Shown in pieces: positions 43,954-52,973 of a stretch of DNA of 64,000 nucleotides. The notes below the pieces were generated by a model. That model was not told the origin of the DNA and ran no database searches. It saw only the letters and a list, made by a program, of their open reading frames with translations. Location of the stretch: assembly GCF_016698645.1 (NCBI RefSeq), contig NZ_CP068047.1, positions 2,639,001 through 2,703,000 on the forward strand, written 5' to 3'. Source of the stretch: Devosia oryziradicis (lineage in GTDB: Bacteria; Pseudomonadota; Alphaproteobacteria; Rhizobiales; Devosiaceae). A program made the position numbers and the translations under genes. Positions within the stretch are counted from its first letter, which is position 1, and each line of letters starts with the position of its first letter.

Positions 43954-45282
43954 TTGAAGATTACGATTTTTGGCTCGGGTTACGTGGGCTTGGTCACCGG
44001 TGCCTGTCTTGCAGACGTTGGGCATGTGGTCACCTGCGTCGACGTCGATACCGCCAAGGTCGAACGGCTTCGGGCGGGCGACGTGATGATTTACGAGCCT
44101 GGCCTGACCGAGTTGGTACGTCGCAACCTGAATGCCAACAGGCTGCTCTTCACGGCCGATCCGGCGGAGGCCGTCGCGGCGGCCGACATCATCTTCATAG
44201 CCGTTGGCACGCCGGCAGACGAAGACGGCTCGGCAGACCTGCGATCGGTGCTCGCGGTCGCGCAGACGATTGGCACGCACATGTCGACGCCCAAGGTCGT
44301 CGTCGACAAGTCGACCGTCCCCGTAGGAACCGCCGAAAGGGTGCGAGACGTTATTGCCGAACGGTTGACCGCGCGCGGATTGGATATCGGCTTCGAGGTT
44401 TGCTCGAACCCGGAATTTCTCAAGGAAGGCTCGGCAATTGCCGACTTCACGCGCGCCGCCCGGATCATTGTAGGAACCGATTCCGCCCGGGTGCGGGAGG
44501 TGATGCAGCGATGCTACGCGCCCTACAACCGCAACCATAACAAGATAATGTTCATGGACATCCGGTCGGCCGAGCTGACCAAATACGCGGCCAATGCCAT
44601 GCTTGCGGCCCGGATCAGCTTCATGAACGAAATCGCCCGCGTGGCGGAGCATGTCGGCGCCGATATCGAGCAAGTCCGGCTCGGTGTGGGCTCGGATCCC
44701 CGTATCGGCTTTGACTTTCTCTATGCCGGCGCGGGCTATGGCGGCAGCTGCTTTCCCAAGGACGTCCGCGCGCTTGCCCACACAGCGCGCAGCGTCGGGC
44801 ATGAGCCTGTCCTGCTCAGCGCCGTCGAAGCAGTCAACACGGCCCAGAAGAACTGGCTGTTCGACAAGCTCTTGCAAGGCCTGGGTGGCAACGTTGCGGG
44901 CAAGACCGTTGCGGTGTGGGGATTAGCGTTCAAACCCAATACGGACGACATGCGCGAGGCGCCGAGCCGCGTCGTGGTCCAGTCGCTCTGGAATTACGGG
45001 GCCAAGGTGCAGGCTTTCGACCCGCAGGCGCGGCGCGAGGCCGAACGCATCTGGGGCGCGCGGGATGACCTGAAGCTCGCTAACAGCGCGGATGAGGCTC
45101 TGGTCGGCGCCGATGCCCTCGTGATCTGCACGGAGTGGTCAACGTTCCGCGGGGCGGACCTTGCAGCAGTGAAGACCCTCATGAAGGGCGACCTGATCGT
45201 GGATGGACGAAATCTCTACGACCCGGTTGCCGTCAGCGAGGCTGGCTTGCGCTATCTTTCGGTCGGCCGATCTGGCACCTAG
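43954..45282 (+). CDS. ugd: UDP-glucose 6-dehydrogenase
   Basis: A 442-residue dehydrogenase making UDP-glucuronic acid. TTG 43954 follows GACAGAGG. The N-terminal NAD domain begins [20 protein letters not shown], the catalytic cysteine lies in [16 protein letters not shown], and the C-terminal UDP-binding domain has [17 protein letters not shown]. The motif style is that of Ugd/RkpK, not of WbpA-type UDP-GlcNAc dehydrogenases (which read GLGYVGLPLA), so it does not obviously supply the WbpB-like enzyme. It may feed uronic acid into the EPS or LPS core. Confidence 0.9.
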   Translation: MKITIFGSGYVGLVTGACLADVGHVVTCVDVDTAKVERLRAGDVMIYEPGLTELVRRNLNANRLLFTADPAEAVAAADIIFIAVGTPADEDGSADLRSVLAVAQTIGTHMSTPKVVVDKSTVPVGTAERVRDVIAERLTARGLDIGFEVCSNPEFLKEGSAIADFTRAARIIVGTDSARVREVMQRCYAPYNRNHNKIMFMDIRSAELTKYAANAMLAARISFMNEIARVAEHVGADIEQVRLGVGSDPRIGFDFLYAGAGYGGSCFPKDVRALAHTARSVGHEPVLLSAVEAVNTAQKNWLFDKLLQGLGGNVAGKTVAVWGLAFKPNTDDMREAPSRVVVQSLWNYGAKVQAFDPQARREAERIWGARDDLKLANSADEALVGADALVICTEWSTFRGADLAAVKTLMKGDLIVDGRNLYDPVAVSEAGLRYLSVGRSGT

Positions 45283-45307
45283 CGTCGGGAAGCAACAGGA
45301 ACGACCC

Positions 45308-46495
45308 GTGCCATCCAGATTCGCCTCAACGCTCCTTGTGGTCGCCGTTGCGGCGACAATCCTGCCGCCTGGCTATCCGGCCTATATCGGTACCTACATC
45401 GCCCTGGTCGCGGCAATCCTGGGATTGGTCGCGTACGGCTGGAGCGAACGGGAGACATTTGCGCATCCCACATCCCTTGCCATCGTGGGTGCCATTGCGC
45501 TGGTGGGGCTTGCAGTTCCCTTCGTCTATCGTGGCCCGCAGGACATCGTGGGACCGGTGCTGATCCTGCCGATGCTTGCGACGGTCGCGCTGGGACTTCT
45601 GGCCCGCCCTGCCCGCTGGGTACCGAACCCGGAGACTTTCGCCCTAATCTGTCTGGCGGGCGCGCTGATCGCCCTGCTCGGCGGGGGCTATGAAGACGTC
45701 GTCCTGGGACGCTACCGGCCGGGCCTGGGTAACAATCCCATTCATTATGCTTCTCTGGCCGCTATGTCGGGGTGCCTTGCCATGGTTGGCGTAGTCGCCA
45801 GCCATCGTCGCTCGCGCTACTTTTTCCTCCTTGGCCCGATTTTCGGGCTCGGCTGCGCCGTGATCGCCGACTCGCGCGGGCCGATGTTGGGGGTGGTGGC
45901 CATGTCGGGCGTCGGCCTCGTCCTGCTCACCACCTGGCTCTGGCGAGAAAAGCCTTTCCGGATCGCGATCCTGCTCAGTGTGGCAGGGGCGGCAGTGGTG
46001 ACGTTCTATCTTGTCGGTACTGGCAATGCGCGCATCGCCGGGATTGTCACAAGCGGGCTCGATATCTTTCGTTTTACCGGTGGTCCGGACGACATCCGGG
46101 CAGCTCTCTATGCCTCGGCCCTGGAAATCCTCAAAACCTCTCCCCTTTTCGGCATCGGCCTGGGGCAGATAATGGTTCCGGCCCAGACCCTGTACCCCAG
46201 CTTGCTGGCGGGGACGGGTCTCGAAAACCTCCACGCCGACTGGGCCAATTTTGCTGCCATGGCGGGAATATTGGGGCTGCTGGCATGGTTTCTGCTGCTG
46301 GGCGCACCCCTCTTCCTGCTGCTTGACGCTCGCGCCAGGCAGGATCGGCCCATTGTCTTGGGCGCGTTGCTGCTCACCACGGGCCAACTGGCGCTGGGGG
46401 TCAGCAACGCAACATTCGGCATTCTGCCGCAGACGGTGATCTACGCCGTTGCGCTCGGCTATTTCCTCGTGCGGGCCCGCCGACTGGGTGATTGA
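45308..46495 (+). CDS. O-antigen ligase-like membrane protein (WaaL/Wzy_C family)
   Basis: A 395-residue protein with about eleven hydrophobic helices. GTG 45308 is preceded by AGGAA at optimal spacing; the longer frame from 45203 overlaps ugd and adds an unlikely N-terminus. The Wzy_C region carries the loop TSPLFGIGLGQIMVPAQ followed by LENLHADWANFAAMAGILGL, with the conserved periplasmic histidine. It may be the LPS ligase joining O-antigen to lipid A-core; the paralogue at 5275-6561 sits in the EPS operon. Ligase and polymerase roles cannot be separated by sequence alone. Confidence 0.82.
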   Translation: MPSRFASTLLVVAVAATILPPGYPAYIGTYIALVAAILGLVAYGWSERETFAHPTSLAIVGAIALVGLAVPFVYRGPQDIVGPVLILPMLATVALGLLARPARWVPNPETFALICLAGALIALLGGGYEDVVLGRYRPGLGNNPIHYASLAAMSGCLAMVGVVASHRRSRYFFLLGPIFGLGCAVIADSRGPMLGVVAMSGVGLVLLTTWLWREKPFRIAILLSVAGAAVVTFYLVGTGNARIAGIVTSGLDIFRFTGGPDDIRAALYASALEILKTSPLFGIGLGQIMVPAQTLYPSLLAGTGLENLHADWANFAAMAGILGLLAWFLLLGAPLFLLLDARARQDRPIVLGALLLTTGQLALGVSNATFGILPQTVIYAVALGYFLVRARRLGD

Positions 46496-46627
46496 CAGGT
46501 GCCAGTCGGCTGGCTTCGTGGCTGACGCGCCACGCGCCGTTTGGAACATTGCGTTTACCCAACCCGACTACCTTGATGGGAAAGTCAACTCCGCCCTCGG
46601 CGCTGGGCACTAGTGTTGTGGGAACGC

Positions 46628-47584
46628 ATGAGCGACTTTGACCTGTTTGCCGACGACACGGGTGACGCAGAAGCCGCAACGCTGACGCAGCAAACTCTCG
46701 TCGATACGCAGCAGAACCTGGGCAAGATGCTCGACCTGATGCCAATTGGCCTATTGATCCATACCGAGCAGGGTGTGGTCTTTGCCAATCGACAGGCCTG
46801 CAGTTTCCTGCAGACGGATGCGACGCAACTCCGAGGTCAGCATCTGCTCGACTTTGCCTCCCCGGAGGACCTGGGCGCGATTAGCCAAGCGCTGCAAATG
46901 ACCTTTTCAGACCCCCAGGCCACCTTCGACATCGAGTGCGCCATCATGCGTCCCGACAATACGAGCCGCCTGATGAAGGTGATTACCAGTTCACTGCCAT
47001 GGCCTGGCACACCGGTGATCCAGGTGCTGATGCAGGACATAACCGATCAGAAACGGGCGGAAGTTTCGCTGCGGCAGATGACCATCACCGACGAGTTGAC
47101 GGGGTCATACAACCGGCGCCATGCCACCTACGAAGCGGGCCTGTATCTCGATGCCGCCGCGGCAGGCGGCATGCCGCTGAGCGTGGTGATGGTCGATATC
47201 GACCACTTCAAGCATGTCAACGACACCTATGGCCATGACGCAGGCGACCTGGTTCTCAAGGCGCTGGCCCGGCTGGCCCACGAATTTTTGGCCACCAACA
47301 CCAAGCTCAATTCCCCCCTCTTCGCCCGGTTCGGCGGCGAGGAGTTCCTGTTTCTACTCCCCGGGGCCAGCGAGCAGGCAGGGTTCGCGCTCGCGAACAG
47401 CTTTCGCCAGCGGGTCGAACGGCTCAACGTCGCGCTGCCGCAGACCAAGCTCAAAATCACCATCTCCGCGGGAACGGCCGGTTGGAGGGAAGGTGATACG
47501 CTCGACACGATGCTGAAACGTGCCGATACCGCGCTCTATGCGGCCAAAGCCGGTGGCCGCAATCGCGTTTGTCGTTCCGACTAG
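46628..47584 (+). CDS. PAS-GGDEF diguanylate cyclase
   Basis: A 318-residue cytoplasmic protein with a PAS domain (about residues 35-140; LIHTEQGVVFANRQACSFL, then VLMQDITDQKRAEVSL) and a GGDEF domain (residues about 150-315). The active half-site is RFGGEEFLFLLPG near residue 235, and VMVDIDHFKHVNDTYGHDAG supplies the metal and substrate loop. No RxxD inhibitory site is seen just before GGEEF. It should make cyclic di-GMP, a common activator of exopolysaccharide synthesis. ATG 46628 was preferred to GTG 46613. It shares a CTAG stop overlap with the convergent cyclase gene. Confidence 0.9.
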   Translation: MSDFDLFADDTGDAEAATLTQQTLVDTQQNLGKMLDLMPIGLLIHTEQGVVFANRQACSFLQTDATQLRGQHLLDFASPEDLGAISQALQMTFSDPQATFDIECAIMRPDNTSRLMKVITSSLPWPGTPVIQVLMQDITDQKRAEVSLRQMTITDELTGSYNRRHATYEAGLYLDAAAAGGMPLSVVMVDIDHFKHVNDTYGHDAGDLVLKALARLAHEFLATNTKLNSPLFARFGGEEFLFLLPGASEQAGFALANSFRQRVERLNVALPQTKLKITISAGTAGWREGDTLDTMLKRADTALYAAKAGGRNRVCRSD

Positions 47585-49680
47585 GCGACTGTCCGCAGCG
47601 GCGCAAAGTCACCTGGTCGCGTCAGGCAGGCATCATAGAAATCGACAAGCCGCGGGTCGATTGCCATTGCCAGCTCGCGGCAGCGGTCCAACTCCGGCCT
47701 CGCGTCCGCGCCGATGCTCCAGACGGCCAACAGGGCTTCGTGCGCCGCTGCCAACGCTTGGAACGCCTCGGACTGCGCGAGCTCTGCATTCCCGACCAGC
47801 AGGTGGACCGGTTCGGGCTGGCTGATGCCTTTCAGTCCAACCGACCCGCCGGCCAGAAAGGCAAGCTCCGGCGCCGCGGCGCGCGTCTCCGTGGTCACGA
47901 CGATGTCGTAGCAGACCGTCTTGCAAGCGCCTTCTATGCGGCTGGCAACGTTTACCGTGTCGCCGATACATGAATAGTCGAAGCGGGCTTCAAAACCCAT
48001 ATTGCCTACCAGAGCGGGCCCGGTGGAAATGCCGATACCGATGGCGATGGGTTCGACGCCGCCCTGTTCCGCATTGAGTGTCCGCAGTGCCTTGCGCATG
48101 TCGAGCGCTGCCTCGCAGGCGTGACGGGCGTGACGCGGTACGTCCACGGGGGCGTTCCAGAATGCCATGATGGCGTCGCCCATGAATTTGTCGATGGTTC
48201 CCAGATGCGCTACGATAGCCGCGCCCAGGCCGGCAAACAGGCGGTTGAGCATTGCCACCAGTTCAGCCGGCGATGTGCGTTCGCTCAGAGCAGTGAAATT
48301 GCGCACGTCGGAAAACATCACGGTCATTTCACGCACATCGCCACCCAGCTTGAGCAGGCCGGCATCGGCCTCAATCTGGGTGAGCAGCGAGGGTTCGACA
48401 TAGTGCGCGAATGCCCGCCGAATGCGCCGCTTGTCGGCGTCGGTCACGGCAAAGCGGAAGAAGGCCATGGCGGCGTAGACGACCAGCGCAGTGAAGAGCG
48501 CAAAGCTGGGATCGAGCAGGACGCCGAACTGGCTGAAGGCCAGCCAGCCGCCCGCGGTGGCCACGGCAGCGATCATCACGGAAAACAGTAACCCGACCAT
48601 TGGTCCGGTCAGCATTAGGACCAGCACGACAGCCAGGCCGCAAGTGGCGATAATCAACAGTTCCAGCCCGGCAACCCAGTCGGCCCGTTGCAGGAAGGTG
48701 CCGGTCAGCATCTGCTCGATGGCCTGGAGGTGAATGGAGACGCCCGGTACGGCTTCGCCCAAGGCGCTCACCCGGATGTCGAGCAGTCCAGTGGCCGAGG
48801 CCCCCACCAGCACGATGTGTCCGTTCAGGAGCGGAGCCAGGTTGCCATAGTCGTCGCCGAGGAGGTCTGCGGCAGGCACGAAGGTCGATTCCGGAAGGTC
48901 ACGATAGTAGAGCCAGATGTCGCCGCTCGGGCCGGTGGGGACATCGAGGGTGCCGATGCGAAGGCCGGCCACGGTGGGTGACCCCGATGCGTCGCCGAGA
49001 ACAACCAGCGTCGAAACACCCTGGGCGACGCGCAGCGCCTCGACCGCCAAGGTGGGCAGCGGGGCGGCGCCATTGGACCACAGCAACGGCAGGCGTCGTG
49101 CCACCCCCGCCCCTTCGCGATCCAGGCTGGCAACCCCCAGCCCCGTTGCCGCTGCTGCAAGCATGGGCAGCGGCGCCGCAACGCCATCGAGGATCGGGAG
49201 GCTCGCCAGCGGATCGGTTCCTGTCATGGCAAAACCGGCCTTAGGCGCGGGCGCGGGAACGCCGGTTCCTACCCGACTCATCACCAGCACGTTTGGACCT
49301 GCCGCAAGGGTTTGGGCAAAGAGCGCATCATAGTCGTCGCCGCTACCCAGGATATTGGACGGCGACAGCCGGTCGGGCTCGGGAAACAAGATGTCGAACA
49401 CAACGGCGGCAGCGCCGAGTTCGGCCAGCCGGCTGGCGATCCGGGCCATGTCCTGTCGCGACCAGGGCCATTGGCCGATGGCCGCCAGCGACGCTTCGTC
49501 GATATCGACGATGCGCACCGGAAGGTCCGCTGGCGCCGTGCGTGGCTTGAGCTGCTGGAACGTGTCGAACGTGGTTTCCCGCGCCACGCGCACCGCATAC
49601 GGATCGGCAGCGCGAAGCATTATCAGCCCGACAACCACCGCCGCGCCGAACAACAGGGCAGTCAGCCGCCGCTTCCACAT
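47581..49680 (-). CDS. CHASE2-domain class III adenylate/guanylate cyclase
   Basis: A 699-residue membrane protein. An N-terminal membrane segment is followed by a periplasmic CHASE2 sensor (about residues 35-330; PVRIVDIDEASLAAIGQWPW, FDILFPEPDRLS), three or so membrane helices (about 340-420) and a class III cyclase domain (about 450-650). Catalytic landmarks are intact: VMFSDVRNFTALSERT and DKFMGDAIMAFWNAP for the metal aspartates, and CIGDTVNVASRIEGACK for the transition-state Asn-x3-Arg. It would turn an unknown external signal into cAMP or cGMP. It is convergent with the diguanylate cyclase gene. Confidence 0.92.
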   Translation of the reverse strand: MWKRRLTALLFGAAVVVGLIMLRAADPYAVRVARETTFDTFQQLKPRTAPADLPVRIVDIDEASLAAIGQWPWSRQDMARIASRLAELGAAAVVFDILFPEPDRLSPSNILGSGDDYDALFAQTLAAGPNVLVMSRVGTGVPAPAPKAGFAMTGTDPLASLPILDGVAAPLPMLAAAATGLGVASLDREGAGVARRLPLLWSNGAAPLPTLAVEALRVAQGVSTLVVLGDASGSPTVAGLRIGTLDVPTGPSGDIWLYYRDLPESTFVPAADLLGDDYGNLAPLLNGHIVLVGASATGLLDIRVSALGEAVPGVSIHLQAIEQMLTGTFLQRADWVAGLELLIIATCGLAVVLVLMLTGPMVGLLFSVMIAAVATAGGWLAFSQFGVLLDPSFALFTALVVYAAMAFFRFAVTDADKRRIRRAFAHYVEPSLLTQIEADAGLLKLGGDVREMTVMFSDVRNFTALSERTSPAELVAMLNRLFAGLGAAIVAHLGTIDKFMGDAIMAFWNAPVDVPRHARHACEAALDMRKALRTLNAEQGGVEPIAIGIGISTGPALVGNMGFEARFDYSCIGDTVNVASRIEGACKTVCYDIVVTTETRAAAPELAFLAGGSVGLKGISQPEPVHLLVGNAELAQSEAFQALAAAHEALLAVWSIGADARPELDRCRELAMAIDPRLVDFYDACLTRPGDFAPLRTVA

Positions 49681-49683
49681 AAG

Positions 49684-50601
49684 CTAGTTGATGCGTCCGG
49701 TAGCGGGTGATTGGACGGTCACCGGCGCACTTGGGCGGCAACGCACGTCGCGTCGGAAATCAGTCGGCGACATGCCGGCGATCTTGCGGAACGACTTGTT
49801 GAATGCACTGAGTGAACCGAAGCCGCTATCCATCGCCACCTGAAGCACATTTGCCTCTTCCTGCATCAGCAGCGCCTGGGCGTAGCTGAGCCGCATCAGG
49901 TTGACATAGTCATTGAGCGTCATTCCCGTACTCTTCTTGAAGACGCTCATCGCATATTTCGGATGGATGTCGGCCGCGCTGGCAATGTCGGTCGAGTCGA
50001 TATCCTCGCGGAAGTTGTCGGCGATGAAATCGCATATGCGCACCACGATGGGCGACGAATGATGATCAAGACCGATTCCGGCGTTGATTGCGTCGGCAGG
50101 GCCGGGCAGCAGAGTATACTCGTCGAAGCGGATACGCTCGATGCGCAGCAGCAGTTCGTCGACCGCAATGCCCGCCTTCATCGGATCGCCAGAGCGGGCA
50201 TATTCATTCCATCGCGCAAAATTGAGCGTGTCGGACGCATCGGTGGCGCGGGTAATCAGCGTGGCTCCCTGCATCAGCCGGGATTGCACATCCTGGGGCA
50301 ACCGCAGCCGGAAGAAGTGCACAAGCGGCAGGTGGCCGCCGGCGTAGACAACATCGTCTGCCGCGTCATCCAACTGATGGGGCAACCCACCCCAGAACAG
50401 GGCCAGTTCGCCGGCGTTGAGGCGAATGTCGTGACCACTCATCTTATAATGGGCCCAGCCGCGGACGATGTAGTTGACCTCCACCTGCGCGTGCCAGTGG
50501 GCCGTTCGCATAACCGGCGGCGCCGCGTGAAACATGGAGAGCACCGTCGGGAGTCGCTCGACCCCATCCGGACGAGGCTCATAATACACCCGTTCACTCA
50601 T
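49684..50601 (-). CDS. AraC-family transcriptional regulator (MelR-like)
   Basis: About 305 residues from ATG 50601 (MSERVYYEPRPDG), preceded by GGAAAG; the frame extends to 50658 without support. The N-terminal cupin-like sugar-sensing domain includes AHWHAQVEVNYIVRGWAHY and ALFWGGLPHQ. The C-terminal double HTH includes DIASAADIHPKYAMSVFKKS, then VAMDSGFGSLSAFNKSFRKI and AGMSPTDFRRD. It is divergent from the sugar transporter operon, which it probably controls; two inverted repeats lie in the shared gap. Confidence 0.9.
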   Translation of the reverse strand: MSERVYYEPRPDGVERLPTVLSMFHAAPPVMRTAHWHAQVEVNYIVRGWAHYKMSGHDIRLNAGELALFWGGLPHQLDDAADDVVYAGGHLPLVHFFRLRLPQDVQSRLMQGATLITRATDASDTLNFARWNEYARSGDPMKAGIAVDELLLRIERIRFDEYTLLPGPADAINAGIGLDHHSSPIVVRICDFIADNFREDIDSTDIASAADIHPKYAMSVFKKSTGMTLNDYVNLMRLSYAQALLMQEEANVLQVAMDSGFGSLSAFNKSFRKIAGMSPTDFRRDVRCRPSAPVTVQSPATGRIN

Positions 50602-50621
50602 CTTACTTTCCGCCAACTCCG

Positions 50622-50682
50622 CATGCCGATTGGCATGGACGCATTGCACCAGAGGCATAGCTTAGGAAGCGCTCGACCTAAG
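50622..50682. promoter_or_regulatory. Inverted repeats between araC-like gene and transporter operon
   Basis: Two inverted repeats sit in the 105-bp divergent gap. CATGCC-GATT-GGCATG is a perfect 16-base palindrome at 50622-50637, and CTTAGG (50661-50666) with CCTAAG (50677-50682) has a 10-base spacer. The second is just upstream of the transporter ribosome binding site GGGAGG (50695-50700). They are candidate operators for the AraC-type regulator or another repressor; AraC proteins usually bind direct repeats, so this is uncertain. Confidence 0.4.
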
Positions 50683-50706
50683 AGCAAATGAAAAGGGAGG
50701 ACTTTT

Positions 50707-51981
50707 ATGATCCGCATTACCTCGCGGTGGCGCAATTCGCTGGCCGTCGCACTGACGGGCGTGAGCCTGTTCAGCGTTACCGCCGCTTCGGCCGGAGAAA
50801 TTTCCGTCTGGGTCTGGGACAAGGCCTTTAACGGCGACACCATGCGCGAAGCTGGCGCGCTCTACACGGCGGACCATCCGGACACCACTTTCAACGTCGA
50901 CGATACTGCCAGCCAGGACGACATCCGCGCCAAGCTGCAGACCCAGCTGCTAGCCGGCAGCACCGAAGGTCTGCCGGACGTCGTGCTGATCCAGGACGAC
51001 ATTGCCCAGAAATACCTGCAGTCCTTCCCCGGTGCGTTCGAGCCTCTTTCGGACTCGATCGATATGTCCGTCTTTGCGCCCTACAAGGTCGCTGCTGCCA
51101 CCGTGGACGGCAAGTCGTACTCCGTACCGTTCGACTCGGGCGTTACCGGCCTGTTCTATCGTTCGGACTATCTCGAAGAAGCTGGCTTTACCGGCGCCGA
51201 CCTTGAAAACATCACGTGGGACCGCCTCATCGAGATCGGCACTGCGGTCAAGGAAAAGACCGGCAAGCCGTTGCTCGACCTCGACCTCAACGATACCGGC
51301 GTCGTCCGCATGATGATGCAGTCGGCCGGCGAGTGGTACTTCAACGAGGATGGCAGCCTCCACATCACCGACAATGCCGCGCTCAAGAAGGCCCTCGAGA
51401 CCTACGCCAAGTTCTATCAGGCAGATCTCGTCAAGCCCGTTTCGGGATGGGCCGAATATACCGGCGCGTTCACCGCGGGCGAAGTTGCCGTGGTTCCCGT
51501 CGGTGTGTGGATCACCGCAACGATCAAGGCCAATGCCGATCAGTCCGGCAAGTGGGGCGTCGCCCCCATTCCGCGCCTCGACATGGAGGGCTCAGTCAAC
51601 GCGTCCAACCAGGGCGGTTCGAGCTGGTTCGTGCTGTCGTCGTCGGACAACAAGGAAGAGGTCATCGATTTCTTCAAGACCGTCTGGGCCGGCAATACCG
51701 ACTTCTATCAGGACATTCTGATCAAGCGCGGCGCTGTGGGTTCGCTCCTGGCCGCTCGTGAAGGCGAAGCCTACAAGGCCTCTGACGATTTCTTCGGTGG
51801 CCAGCCGGTATGGCAAAACTTCTCGACCTGGCTGGGCCAGATCCCGTCGGTCGACTACGGTACCTTCACCGCTGAAGTCGATGCTGCCGTTGCCTCCCAG
51901 CTGCCCACGATCATCCAGGGCGGTGATATCGACGCTGCGTTGCAGGCCATCCAGGACCAGGCGCAGCAACAGATGCAGTAA
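50707..51981 (+). CDS. Sugar ABC transporter substrate-binding protein (LacE-like)
   Basis: A 424-residue periplasmic binding protein, preceded by GGGAGG. A signal peptide covers residues 1-29 with likely cleavage after TAASA. The mature protein begins GEISVWVWDKAFNGDTMREA and has LAGSTEGLPDVVLIQDDIAQ, KYLQSFPGAFEPL and YSVPFDSGVTGLFYRSDYL. This resembles the lactose-binding LacE of Agrobacterium, remembered rather than searched, so a beta-galactoside or related disaccharide is a reasonable guess. Two tandem hairpins follow the stop and separate it from the permease genes. Confidence 0.9.
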   Translation: MIRITSRWRNSLAVALTGVSLFSVTAASAGEISVWVWDKAFNGDTMREAGALYTADHPDTTFNVDDTASQDDIRAKLQTQLLAGSTEGLPDVVLIQDDIAQKYLQSFPGAFEPLSDSIDMSVFAPYKVAAATVDGKSYSVPFDSGVTGLFYRSDYLEEAGFTGADLENITWDRLIEIGTAVKEKTGKPLLDLDLNDTGVVRMMMQSAGEWYFNEDGSLHITDNAALKKALETYAKFYQADLVKPVSGWAEYTGAFTAGEVAVVPVGVWITATIKANADQSGKWGVAPIPRLDMEGSVNASNQGGSSWFVLSSSDNKEEVIDFFKTVWAGNTDFYQDILIKRGAVGSLLAAREGEAYKASDDFFGGQPVWQNFSTWLGQIPSVDYGTFTAEVDAAVASQLPTIIQGGDIDAALQAIQDQAQQQMQ

Positions 51982-51988
51982 TCGAGGG

Positions 51989-52041
51989 CGGAAAGCGCTC
52001 TAGTGCGCTTTCCGGGCCGGGCACCATTCTGGTGCCTGGCC
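51989..52041 (+). terminator. Two tandem hairpins after the binding-protein gene (partial terminator/stabiliser)
   Basis: Hairpin 1 pairs CGGAAAGCGC (51989-51998) with GCGCTTTCCG (52005-52014), a perfect 10-bp stem. Directly after it, hairpin 2 pairs GGCCGGGCACCA (52015-52026) with TGGTGCCTGGCC (52030-52041), 12 bp with one G-U. A CCCTTTGATTATT stretch follows. Such structures often protect upstream mRNA and reduce read-through, giving more binding protein than permease. The permease start follows about 40 bases later. Confidence 0.75.
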
Positions 52042-52079
52042 CCCTTTGATTATTGTGGTTGAACAGCGGAGGGCGACAA

Positions 52080-52973
52080 TTGGCACAGGCGCGACTTGAT
52101 CGCAGGGAGAATATCACCGGTTGGGTGTTCATCGCCCCTGCCCTGATCTTGCTCGGACTGTTCATGATCTATCCGATTGTATGGTCGCTCTGGATGAGCT
52201 TCCAGGTCGGCAAGGGCATGAACCTCAGCTTTGGCGGCTTCGCCAATATCCTCCGGTTGACCAAGGATCCGGTCTTCCTGCGAGCGCTGGGTAACACGTT
52301 CACGTTCTTCATCTTCCAAGTGCCGATCATGATCGTGCTGGCGCTGCTGTTCGCGGTGGCGCTCAACGATTCGACGCTGAAGTTCCGCGGCTTTTTCCGC
52401 ACGGCGATCTTCCTGCCCTGCGCCACCTCGCTGATTGCCTATTCCACCGTCTTCAAGTCGATGTTCGCCATCGACGGCGTGGTGAACCAGACGCTGATGC
52501 AGCTTCACATCATCAACGGGCCAATCTCCTGGCTGGGCGACCCGTTCTGGGCCAAGGTCCTGATCATCATGGCCATCACCTGGCGGTGGACCGGATACAA
52601 CATGATCTTCTACCTGGCGGCGCTGCAGAATATCGACCGCTCGATCTATGAGGCTGCGCGTATCGACGGCGTCCCCGCCTGGGCGCGCTTCCGCTATCTC
52701 ACTATCCCGATGCTGAAGCCGGTAATTCTGTTCACGACCGTTATCTCGACCATCGGCACGCTGCAGTTGTTCGACGAAGTCGCAAACTTCACAGCCGGCA
52801 CGGGTGGCCCGTCCGACTCGACACTTACCCTGTCGCTCTACATCTACAACCTGACCTTCAAGTTCATGCCCAGCTTCGGCTATTCCGCTACCGTGTCCTG
52901 GGTGATCGTGGTGCTGGTCGGCATCCTGAGCTTCCTGCAGTTCCTCATCGCGCGCGACCGGAGGACGTCATGA
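52080..52973 (+). CDS. Sugar ABC transporter permease (LacF/MalF-like)
   Basis: A 297-residue inner-membrane permease. TTG 52080 was chosen because GGAGG lies at 52068-52072; the frame could extend to 52053 but would then cover that site. It has six hydrophobic helices (first WVFIAPALILLGLFMIYPIV) and the EAA loop EAARIDGVPAWARFRYLTIP, which contacts the ATPase. It overlaps the second permease by ATGA. Confidence 0.9.
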   Translation: MAQARLDRRENITGWVFIAPALILLGLFMIYPIVWSLWMSFQVGKGMNLSFGGFANILRLTKDPVFLRALGNTFTFFIFQVPIMIVLALLFAVALNDSTLKFRGFFRTAIFLPCATSLIAYSTVFKSMFAIDGVVNQTLMQLHIINGPISWLGDPFWAKVLIIMAITWRWTGYNMIFYLAALQNIDRSIYEAARIDGVPAWARFRYLTIPMLKPVILFTTVISTIGTLQLFDEVANFTAGTGGPSDSTLTLSLYIYNLTFKFMPSFGYSATVSWVIVVLVGILSFLQFLIARDRRTS

